A stretch of 6,795 nt of DNA from assembly GCF_938030685.1 (NCBI RefSeq), contig NZ_CALHHX010000108.1, positions 1 to 6,795 of the forward strand, read 5' to 3'. The notes beneath the pieces are model-generated. The model ran no database searches. It had not been told where the DNA came from and was given only the letters and a program-made list of their open reading frames with translations. The position numbers were made by a program, and so were the translations under genes. Source of the DNA: an uncultured Campylobacter sp. Its GTDB lineage: Bacteria > Campylobacterota > Campylobacteria > Campylobacterales > Campylobacteraceae. Of this stretch, positions 1 through 5,090 are shown piece by piece; the first letter of the stretch is position 1, and each line of letters begins with the position of its first letter.

Positions 1-182
1 TCGGCGGCGACCGCTTCGGCAATTTCGAGCGCAGATTGCCTGATAAAAAGGGGCGAATCTGGCGCGAGTGCGATATCGAGTATCGCGGCGGCGCGCGCGG
101 CGCGAAGCGGCTGATATTTTCAAATGACGGGCTGATCTTCTATACTGCCGATCATTACGAAAGCTTCGAGCGCGTGCAATGA
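1..182 (+). CDS. Barnase-type ribonuclease, C-terminal 59 residues (5' partial)
   Basis: This is the C-terminal half of a microbial guanyl-specific RNase of the barnase (N1/T1) fold, which cleaves RNA through a 2',3'-cyclic phosphate intermediate. Reading from base 3 gives 59 codons and a TGA at 180-182. Aligned from memory with B. amyloliquefaciens barnase, the 59 residues match residues 52-110 without a gap. Conserved are the GGD start, the LPxKxGRxWRExDIxY block, and the D-H-Y near the C-terminus. The catalytic residues are all present: the general base Glu73 equivalent (codon 66-68), Arg83 (96-98), Arg87 (108-110) and the general acid His102 (153-155). Barnase Arg59 is replaced by Phe. 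The stop overlaps the barstar-like start as ATGA, so toxin and inhibitor are probably translationally coupled. The N-terminus lies outside the window, so it cannot be told whether this is a free secreted RNase or the toxin tip of a larger CdiA/Rhs-like protein. Confidence 0.9.
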   Translation, partial: GGDRFGNFERRLPDKKGRIWRECDIEYRGGARGAKRLIFSNDGLIFYTADHYESFERVQ

Positions 183-460
183 GTTTAAATTTTAAAACGC
201 GCAGCGCCGCAAAGATCATCATCGACGGCGCAAATATCAGGCGCAAAGATCAAATTTTCGCACTATTTGCCGCAGCGCTGGATTTCAAGCCCGAATACGT
301 CGCAAATTTAGACGCGCTCTACGACGTGCTTGGCGAGCGGGGCGGACGGATCTTAGTCGTCATAAAAAGGGGCGAAATTTTAAAGCTAAGGCTGGGCAAA
401 TTTTATGATATTTTGCTGGATGTTTTGCGCAGCGGCGAGGCGAAAATTTTAATGCTATGA
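179..460 (+). CDS. Barstar-family ribonuclease inhibitor (immunity protein)
   Basis: This 93-residue cytoplasmic protein is expected to bind and block the active site of the barnase-like RNase encoded just upstream. The N-terminal strand IIIDGANI (13-20) matches the KAVINGEQI region of barstar. The signature block PEYVANLDALYDVL (38-51) matches barstar PEYYGENLDALWDCL. It keeps the two acidic residues that plug the RNase active site (barstar Asp35 and Asp39, here Asp45 and Asp49) but is one residue shorter just before Asn43. The C-terminal strand KILML (89-93) closes the fold. Length fits the family (about 90). The ATG overlaps the RNase stop (ATGA), there is no strong Shine-Dalgarno, and coupling by re-initiation is the likely way to keep inhibitor in step with toxin. 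The residue aligned with barstar Glu76 appears to be Ser85, although the gap in the last turn makes that position uncertain. Confidence 0.88.
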   Translation: MSLNFKTRSAAKIIIDGANIRRKDQIFALFAAALDFKPEYVANLDALYDVLGERGGRILVVIKRGEILKLRLGKFYDILLDVLRSGEAKILML

Positions 461-559
461 GTTTTTGCGGCGCCCTCGTCATCTCAAATCTAAATTTTGC
501 CGAGGCAAAGGTAGGTTTGTTTCGGCGCAGTTTCGAGCGTGCCGTTAAATTTGCGAATT

Positions 560-1003
560 TTAGAGCTTATTAAAAGAGGCGATTTTGGAAATTTCGCTCA
601 CAAAGCTCACGCGGTCAAATTTAAACTCAAGCCCATACCGCCAATCTTTGCGGCGCAGGTTTTTAAACTCGTAAAGCTTAACCGTCTCCGTTTCGAATTT
701 AATCTTAAGCGCGAGATACCAGCAGTTCCAGATCCCACTCGGACAGCCCAGTAGCACGGCGTTTCGCTCATCTTGCGCCAGATCAGCCTCAAGCGCCGCA
801 CGTAAGAATAGCTCCTCAAAATCGATCAAGTTTAAGTAGGCGTAGTCTCCCGCGACGCTAGCTTGCCCGTCCTTTGCCGCAAAGCTTTGCTCGCGCTGCC
901 TAATCAGCTCAAGCAGGGGCTCGCCGTTTATTTTGACGACGACTTCGGTAAGGCCCTCGCCGTTCATATCGTAATCGTTTAGGTAAAATTTAATACTATC
1001 CAT
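560..1003 (-). CDS. Uncharacterised protein with degenerate GCxCGxxGCW-type motif
   Basis: This is a 147-residue soluble protein with no signal peptide or membrane segment. I know no function for it. It resembles a widespread family of small bacterial hypothetical proteins in three places: an N-terminal VxINGxPLxELI segment (23-34) followed by AGDYAYL (51-57); a central VLLGCPSGIWNCW block (83-95) that corresponds to the usual VLLGCxCGxxGCW; and a C-terminal FKFDRVSF stretch (127-134) like the family's FxFDRxQY. The second Cys of the usual motif is Ser89, while Cys87 and Cys94 remain, so any metal site or disulfide would be incomplete. It is encoded convergently to the barnase/barstar pair, with its stop about 100 bp from the barstar stop. 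Small proteins next to toxin modules are often orphan immunity genes, but that is only inference here. The start is the first ATG of the frame and its Shine-Dalgarno is weak. Confidence 0.72.
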   Translation of the reverse strand: MDSIKFYLNDYDMNGEGLTEVVVKINGEPLLELIRQREQSFAAKDGQASVAGDYAYLNLIDFEELFLRAALEADLAQDERNAVLLGCPSGIWNCWYLALKIKFETETVKLYEFKNLRRKDWRYGLEFKFDRVSFVSEISKIASFNKL

Positions 1004-1383
1004 GCGGCAATCTCGCTAAATGATCTGTTTTGCGCCGTATTTGCACCGGTCTGCTAAAATTTTGTCGCAGTTTAGCGAATTTGAAGTGAAATTCGGTTGA
1101 AGATCAAGAAATTCGCCGATAAAGCACAAAGAGAATGGATATTTCGTAAAATTTAATGATTTTGAACTCGCAGAGCTTGCTTTTGGTGAGCGCAAGCTCA
1201 AATTTGCAAAAAAGCTAAATTTGTGCAGACGAAAGAAGCAAAAATAAAAGGTTAAATATCATCGCAGATCAAAGAGATCGAAACAAGGGTTAAATTTTGC
1301 TATGGATAAAGAAGCCGAAATTTAGAAACGAGGGGTTAAATTTAATTCGCTTTTGCGGGCGCTTAAATTTAACCCCGCCGCGG
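1004..1383. other. Gene-poor spacer of about 380 bp
   Basis: No convincing intact gene is seen between the two - strand genes. The stretch is AT-rich and crowded with AAATTT words. On the + strand one frame, 1020-1247, would encode about 75 residues but is interrupted by TGA at 1098-1100. The last part (codons 1131-1244, ending in lysine-rich residues) has a protein-like composition, but I do not recognise it. The right-hand side holds three GGTTAAAT words (1250, 1288, 1334) and a 14-bp inverted repeat, annotated separately. A 61-codon - strand frame at 1016-1201 is Ser/Leu-rich and probably spurious. Confidence 0.6.
1332..1376. repeat. 14-bp perfect inverted repeat, likely transcription-end hairpin
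   Basis: GGGGTTAAATTTAA (1332-1345) and TTAAATTTAACCCC (1363-1376) are perfect reverse complements around a 17-base spacer. The element begins 8 bases beyond the stop codon of the lipoprotein gene on the - strand, the normal place for a terminator. No long T-run follows on either strand, so it is either a weak intrinsic terminator, an mRNA 3'-end stabiliser, or a dispersed palindromic element. Two further GGTTAAAT words lie to its left. Confidence 0.7.
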
Positions 1384-1761
1384 CTACATCATTTCGCCAC
1401 TTTTGTGCTCGTGCTCGGTGTAGGTTACCGGAATATCCTTCTTGCCTTTTCCCGGTGTATACACTCCCTCTCCGCGTTTGAAAAGAAGCTCGATACCTTC
1501 GTCGTTCGTAAGCATTATGCCGCTTGCGGAAGCCGCGCGTTTAAGATTATGCTTTTTGCCTTTTTCGTCGGTTAACACGCCCGTTGCGAACATATCGTTC
1601 GAGCTAAGGCTGATGCGCTTATCTCCGGTCTCTCCTAGTAGAAATACGATCGTGTGCGCTACAGACTCTTGCTTTTGCTGCGGAGCCGTATCGGCCTTAG
1701 GTTGGTTGCATCCGCTTAAAATCGCGATTGCCGCTAATGACGAGAATACAATTCGTCTCAT
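1384..1761 (-). CDS. Small lipoprotein, MliC/PliC-like (putative lysozyme-inhibitor family)
   Basis: This 125-residue protein starts with a signal peptide (MRRI then a hydrophobic run, 4-15) ending in the lipobox LSGC, with Cys18 as the lipidated residue. It should therefore be anchored to a membrane facing the periplasm. A polar Gln/Lys linker follows (19-34), then a small beta domain. Residues 62-105 resemble the C-terminal part of MliC/PliC inhibitors of c-type lysozyme: a DEKGKKHNLKR strand, an SASG motif (78-81, the loop that enters the lysozyme active site in that family), and ELLFKRGEG (91-99). Unlike many MliC proteins it has no Cys besides the lipobox one. The tail is rich in Glu and His (TEHEHKSGEMM). 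AAAGGAG lies just upstream of the ATG, which supports this start. It is divergent from gapA. The lipoprotein call is secure; the lysozyme-inhibitor assignment is moderate. Confidence 0.8.
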   Translation of the reverse strand: MRRIVFSSLAAIAILSGCNQPKADTAPQQKQESVAHTIVFLLGETGDKRISLSSNDMFATGVLTDEKGKKHNLKRAASASGIMLTNDEGIELLFKRGEGVYTPGKGKKDIPVTYTEHEHKSGEMM

Positions 1762-1788
1762 TTTTTCTCCTTTAAAAAAAGTTCGCGA

Positions 1789-1794
1789 ATTATA
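1789..1794 (-). promoter_or_regulatory. Candidate -10 box for the lipoprotein gene
   Basis: The - strand reads TATAAT here, an exact sigma70 -10 hexamer within TATATAAT. It lies about 28 bases upstream of the lipoprotein ATG and would give a leader of roughly 20 bases. No clear -35 is seen, as is usual for Campylobacter promoters. The assignment is based on position and sequence only. Confidence 0.5.
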
Positions 1795-1858
1795 TAGCCA
1801 AAAAGTAAATCCTAGATTTCGCGACTTTTTATTTAATCAAAGATTAACCCAAATTTAG

Positions 1859-1864
1859 TAAAAT
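1859..1864 (+). promoter_or_regulatory. Candidate -10 box for the gapA-pgk-tpiA operon
   Basis: TAAAAT at 1859-1864 is one mismatch from the sigma70 -10 consensus and sits in an AT-rich stretch with T-runs upstream. It would start transcription near 1871 and give a leader of about 28 bases before gapA. The Shine-Dalgarno AAGGAG (1887-1892) follows, six bases before the ATG. The -35 region is not recognisable. Confidence 0.42.
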
Positions 1865-1898
1865 TCCAGCTGAAAACATCCCAAATAAGGAGAACCTT

Positions 1899-2903
1899 AT
1901 GGCAGTAAAAATCGCAATTAACGGCTTTGGAAGGATCGGTAGGTGCGCGGCTAGAATTGCGCTAAGCAGGGACGATGTGGAGCTTGTGGCGATCAACGAT
2001 ACCGCTAAGCGCGAGCTTACGAGATACCTGCTTCAATACGACACCGTTCACGGCGAGTTTCGTAAAAAAGTAGAAATTCTAAGCGACGAATGCATAGCCG
2101 TAGACGGCAAAAAAATCCGCGTCTATTCCACCAGAGAGCCTGCGGAGCTTGATTTTGCGGGCGATGGTGCAGAAGCTGTGCTTGAATGTACGGGTGCGTT
2201 TTTAACGAGCGAAAAATGCAAGCCGTTCATAGATAACGGTATCGGCGTAGTCGTAATGAGCGCGCCTGCCAAGGATGATACGCCTACTTTCGTAATCGGC
2301 GTTAATGAGGGCGCTTATGCAGGACAGCGCGTCATCTCAAACGCTAGCTGCACCACTAACGGCCTGGCTCCGATTGCAAAAATTTTAGACGATGAGCTTG
2401 GTATCGAAAAGGGTCTTATGACGACGATTCATGCCTATACGCACGGACAGAGCCTAGTCGATGTAAAAGCCAAGGACTTTCGCCGTTCACGCGCCGCAGC
2501 TCTTAATATCGCTCCGACCACGACGGGTGCGGCAAAAGCGATTAGTAAGGTACTTCCGCAGCTAAGCGGTAAGATGCACGGACAATCTGTACGCGTGCCG
2601 GTGGCTAACGTTTCGATGGTTGATCTAACGGTGCTAACGCGTAAACAGACGAGTGCTGAGGAGCTAAATGAAATTTTCCGCCGTTATGCCGCTAAAGAGA
2701 TGAAAGGAATTTTGCTCGTAGACGACGATAGCCGTGTCAGCAGCGATTTTTGTACCTCAGAATACTCCAGCATCGTAGCTAGCGACTGCACGCAGGTAAT
2801 TGACGGCAATCTGATAAAAGTGATGAGCTGGTATGACAACGAGTGGGGATATAGCGAGCGCCTTATCGATTTAGCCCTATATGCGGCAAAAAGAAGGAAA
2901 TAA
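1899..2903 (+). CDS. gapA: Glyceraldehyde-3-phosphate dehydrogenase, type I
   Basis: This cytoplasmic tetrameric enzyme reversibly converts glyceraldehyde-3-phosphate, phosphate and NAD(P)+ to 1,3-bisphosphoglycerate. It has 334 residues, normal for the family. The Rossmann motif INGFGRIGR is at 7-15, and Asn33-Asp34 ends the second strand, where Asp normally selects NAD. The catalytic nucleophile is Cys151 in SNASCTTNGLAP (147-158), and His178 (HAYT) activates it. The phosphate-binding segment TTTGAAKAI (207-215) and the C-terminal WYDNEWGYS (311-319) are intact. The S-loop reads DVKAKDFRRSRAAA (188-201) instead of the common DLPHKDLRRARAAA, so the Leu-Pro pair seen in strictly NAD-dependent enzymes is Val-Lys. 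This could relax coenzyme choice (inference). AAGGAG lies six bases before the ATG. It is the first gene of the operon, and pgk starts one base after its stop. Confidence 0.97.
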   Translation: MAVKIAINGFGRIGRCAARIALSRDDVELVAINDTAKRELTRYLLQYDTVHGEFRKKVEILSDECIAVDGKKIRVYSTREPAELDFAGDGAEAVLECTGAFLTSEKCKPFIDNGIGVVVMSAPAKDDTPTFVIGVNEGAYAGQRVISNASCTTNGLAPIAKILDDELGIEKGLMTTIHAYTHGQSLVDVKAKDFRRSRAAALNIAPTTTGAAKAISKVLPQLSGKMHGQSVRVPVANVSMVDLTVLTRKQTSAEELNEIFRRYAAKEMKGILLVDDDSRVSSDFCTSEYSSIVASDCTQVIDGNLIKVMSWYDNEWGYSERLIDLALYAAKRRK

Positions 2904-2904
2904 G

Positions 2905-4116
2905 ATGGGCGAAATTCTTTCGATTAAAGATTTGAAATTTAAAGACGGCGCGCGCGTTTTTATCAGGTGCGATTTTAACGTGCCGATGGATGAGTTTTGC
3001 AATATTACGGACGATCGCCGCATCCGTTCGTCTATCCCTACTATTAAATATTGCTTAGACGAGGGCTGCGCGGTAATTTTAGCCAGTCATTTAGGGCGCC
3101 CAAAAAACGGATACGAAGAAAGACTTAGCCTAAAGCCTGTGGTAAAGAGGTTATCTAGGCTTTTGGAACGCGAGATAAAATTTGTCTCCGATGTCGCGGG
3201 CGAGGAGGCAGGAGCTGCGGTAAATTCGCTTAAAAAGGGCGAAGTGCTTTTGCTAGATAATCTGCGCTTTGAAAAGGGCGAGAGCAAAAACGACGAAGCA
3301 CTAGCTAAGAGGCTTGCAAGCTACGCGGAATTTTATATCAACGACGCTTTTGGCGTATGCCACCGCGCGCATGCTTCGGTAGAGGCGATTACGAAATTCT
3401 ACGATGAGGCGCACAAGGCGGCGGGATTTTTGCTGCTAAAAGAGATAAAATTTGCCAAAGACCTTATTAAAGATCCTGCACGTCCTTTTGTAGCCGTAAC
3501 GGGCGGCAGCAAAGTAAGCGGCAAGCTTCAGGCGCTTAAAAATTTACTTCCTAAAGTCGATAAGCTCATCATCGGAGGCGGCATGGCATTTACGTTTTTA
3601 AAAGCCGTCGGATATGACATTGGTAATTCGCTTTTAGAGGAGGATCTTATATCTGACGCACTAAATATCTTGCGCCGCGGCAAAGAGCTTGGGGTTAAAA
3701 TTTATATCCCTGTCGATGCCGTCGCAGCTCCGCAATGCTCGCAAGATGCCGTTACAAAAAAAGTTACCGTCCAAGAAATTCCAAGCGATTGGATGGGGCT
3801 AGATATCGGGCCTGCGACCGTAGCGCTTTTTAAAGAAGCCCTAGACGATGCGCAAACGATCTGGTGGAACGGACCGATGGGAGTTTTTGAGATCGATAAA
3901 TTCGCTCGCGGCAGCCTGCATATATCGCACGCGATCGCAGATAGCGACGCCACTACCGTAGTGGGCGGCGGCGATACCGCAGATGTTGTCGAACGCGCTG
4001 GTAACGCTGATGATATGACTTTTATTTCTACCGGAGGCGGCGCGAGCTTAGAACTCATCGAGGGCAAGGAGCTGCCGGGTGTGCGAGTGCTTACTACTAA
4101 AACGGAGCTACGATGA
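2905..4116 (+). CDS. pgk: Phosphoglycerate kinase
   Basis: This monomeric cytoplasmic enzyme transfers phosphate between 1,3-bisphosphoglycerate and ADP, making ATP in glycolysis or using it in gluconeogenesis. I chose the ATG at 2905 (403 residues, typical length). AAGGA at 2894-2898 sits six bases upstream, and the mature-like start leads directly to RCDFNVP (21-27). An in-frame ATG at 2881 inside gapA would add eight residues and is less likely. N-domain substrate-binding motifs are SHLGRPK (61-67), LLDNLRFEKGE (117-127) and INDAFGVCHRAHAS (145-158). C-domain nucleotide-binding motifs are VTGGSKVSGK (198-207, usually GGAKVSDK), GGGMAFTFL (224-232), WWNGPMGVFE (320-329) and GGGDTADVVE (354-363). 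Its Shine-Dalgarno lies within the end of gapA and its stop overlaps tpiA, so the three proteins should be made in a fixed order. Confidence 0.97.
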   Translation: MGEILSIKDLKFKDGARVFIRCDFNVPMDEFCNITDDRRIRSSIPTIKYCLDEGCAVILASHLGRPKNGYEERLSLKPVVKRLSRLLEREIKFVSDVAGEEAGAAVNSLKKGEVLLLDNLRFEKGESKNDEALAKRLASYAEFYINDAFGVCHRAHASVEAITKFYDEAHKAAGFLLLKEIKFAKDLIKDPARPFVAVTGGSKVSGKLQALKNLLPKVDKLIIGGGMAFTFLKAVGYDIGNSLLEEDLISDALNILRRGKELGVKIYIPVDAVAAPQCSQDAVTKKVTVQEIPSDWMGLDIGPATVALFKEALDDAQTIWWNGPMGVFEIDKFARGSLHISHAIADSDATTVVGGGDTADVVERAGNADDMTFISTGGGASLELIEGKELPGVRVLTTKTELR

Positions 4117-4826
4117 TACTGGCGGCGAATCTTAAATGCAACCATACTCGCGCTAGCTTTGAGCGGTACGCTAAAGCTTTAGATGAAGGCTTAGCGGGCG
4201 GAATTGCGCGCGAGGATGAAATTTTGGTTTTTCCTCCCGCTAGCGCATTTTGTGCGGGGGCAAAAAATTTCATCCAAGGCGCGCAAAATTTCTATCCTGC
4301 CGCGCACGGCAGCTTTACGGGTGAGATCGGTGGCGATATGCTGGCGGAATTTGACATCAAAACCGTTCTTATTGGGCATAGCGAGCGGCGCACTATTTTG
4401 GGCGAGAGCGCGGAGCTGATAAGAGAGAAATTCGGTTTTGCCGCGGCGCAGGGCTGGCGCATCGTTTTTTGCGTCGGCGAGGATGAGGCGGCATTCGCGC
4501 AAGATCGCAGCGAGGATTTCGTAGCGGCACAGTTTGAGGGTATCGATCTGAAATATCCGAGCTTAGTACTAGCCTACGAGCCCGTCTGGGCGATCGGCAC
4601 GGGCAGAAGCGCGCAGTGCGAGCAGATCGAAAGAATGCTAAATTTCTTGCGTGCTAAAAGCCCCGCGCCGCTACTTTACGGCGGCAGTGTAAATGCGGAA
4701 AATATCGCAAAAATTTGCGCGATAAGAGGTTGCGACGGGGTGTTAGTGGGCACAGCAAGCTGGGACGCCTCTGGCTTTTTGGAACTTATACGCGTTGTCT
4801 CGCATCGCTATACTTCGTTGCCTTAA
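4113..4826 (+). CDS. tpiA: Triosephosphate isomerase
   Basis: This TIM-barrel enzyme interconverts dihydroxyacetone phosphate and glyceraldehyde-3-phosphate. It has 237 residues, shorter than the usual ~250, in line with the compact epsilonproteobacterial forms. Substrate-binding Asn6 and Lys8 are in AANLKCN (4-10), where most enzymes have GNWKMN. The electrophile His89 is in IGHSERR (87-93), the catalytic base Glu156 in YEPVWAIGTG (155-164), which also forms flexible loop 6, and the phosphate-binding YGGSVN is at 189-194. The late segment VLVGTASWD (210-218) replaces the common VLVGGASL. The ATG overlaps the pgk stop as ATGA, so translation is coupled. The stop codon lies within the left arm of a 12-bp inverted repeat. 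Confidence 0.96.
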   Translation: MILAANLKCNHTRASFERYAKALDEGLAGGIAREDEILVFPPASAFCAGAKNFIQGAQNFYPAAHGSFTGEIGGDMLAEFDIKTVLIGHSERRTILGESAELIREKFGFAAAQGWRIVFCVGEDEAAFAQDRSEDFVAAQFEGIDLKYPSLVLAYEPVWAIGTGRSAQCEQIERMLNFLRAKSPAPLLYGGSVNAENIAKICAIRGCDGVLVGTASWDASGFLELIRVVSHRYTSLP

Positions 4827-4877
4827 AATTTTGCTCGGTCATTACCTAATAGGGTAACTCCCGTCGCAAAATTTTAA
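4823..4877. repeat. Inverted-repeat element, copy 1 (possible operon terminator)
   Basis: TTAAAATTTTGC (4823-4834) and GCAAAATTTTAA (4866-4877) are perfect 12-bp reverse complements around 31 bases. Inside, CGG (4836-4838) can pair with CCG (4861-4863), and TTACC/GGTAA (4842-4846, 4853-4857) form a short apical hairpin with a six-base loop. The left arm covers the tpiA stop codon. The A-tract, GC step and T-tract order could serve as a terminator in either direction, but no longer T-run follows. The same arms recur at 4990-5040. Confidence 0.72.
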
Positions 4878-4910
4878 GTCGCCTAGTCTAGCTTTGCGAT
4901 ACTGCCGCTA

Positions 4911-4932
4911 TCAAATTTGGGTTCAAATTTGA
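4911..4932. repeat. 9-bp hairpin between the two inverted-repeat elements
   Basis: TCAAATTTG (4911-4919) and CAAATTTGA (4924-4932) are perfect reverse complements separated by GGTT, giving a compact 9-bp stem with a four-base loop. Just after it, GCAATT (4936-4941) and AATTGC (4951-4956) form a second, weaker inverted pair. Neither is followed by a T-run long enough for a confident terminator. Confidence 0.6.
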
Positions 4933-4989
4933 ATTGCAATTTTTAAGTCTAATTGCGAAGGATTTTGAGATGATTTTTGGGGCTTTGCA

Positions 4990-5040
4990 GTTAAAATTTT
5001 GCGTAGGCTAGACATATAGTTTGCCGAGCAAAATTTTAAC
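4990..5040. repeat. Inverted-repeat element, copy 2, upstream of fabI
   Basis: GTTAAAATTTTGC (4990-5002) and GCAAAATTTTAAC (5028-5040) are perfect 13-bp reverse complements around 25 bases. The central 12 bases of each arm are identical to those of the element overlapping the tpiA stop. The loops of the two elements differ. The loop here contains TATAGT (5015-5020), a possible -10 box for fabI, so the palindrome might overlap the promoter or operator of fabI. Confidence 0.72.
5015..5020 (+). promoter_or_regulatory. Weak candidate -10 box for fabI
   Basis: TATAGT is one mismatch from the -10 consensus and lies in the loop of the second inverted repeat, about 70 bases before the fabI ATG. It would give a leader of about 60 bases beginning in the right arm. 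Other AT-rich hexamers in this spacer could serve equally well, so the call is tentative. Confidence 0.28.
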
Positions 5041-5090
5041 AAAATCGCCAAAAAGCGCTCAAAAGCCAAGCAAAATAGAAAGGAGAAATA

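Noticed and set aside
539..754. A 71-codon + strand frame opposite the uncharacterised - strand gene
   Set aside because: It lies antisense to a 147-residue frame with recognisable family motifs, and its translation has no protein-like motif.
1016..1201. A 61-codon - strand frame in the spacer upstream of the uncharacterised gene
   Set aside because: Its composition is Ser/Leu-rich with no family resemblance, and no ribosome binding site was seen.
1250..1376. CRISPR-like array suggested by repeated GGTTAAAT words
   Set aside because: The shared core is only about eight bases, the spacing is irregular, and no cas gene is present.
1442..1858. A 138-codon + strand frame antisense to the lipoprotein and running to the gapA promoter
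   Set aside because: The - strand frame has a signal peptide, lipobox and strong Shine-Dalgarno, while the + frame has none of these.
2881..2904. Earlier ATG for pgk giving eight extra residues
   Set aside because: It lies inside gapA without a suitable Shine-Dalgarno; the ATG at 2905 has AAGGA six bases upstream and gives a typical Pgk N-terminus.
3702..4145. A 147-codon - strand frame inside pgk
   Set aside because: It is fully antisense to the C-terminal domain of pgk, which is intact with all motifs. Its Ser/Thr/Pro-rich translation is typical of a shadow frame.
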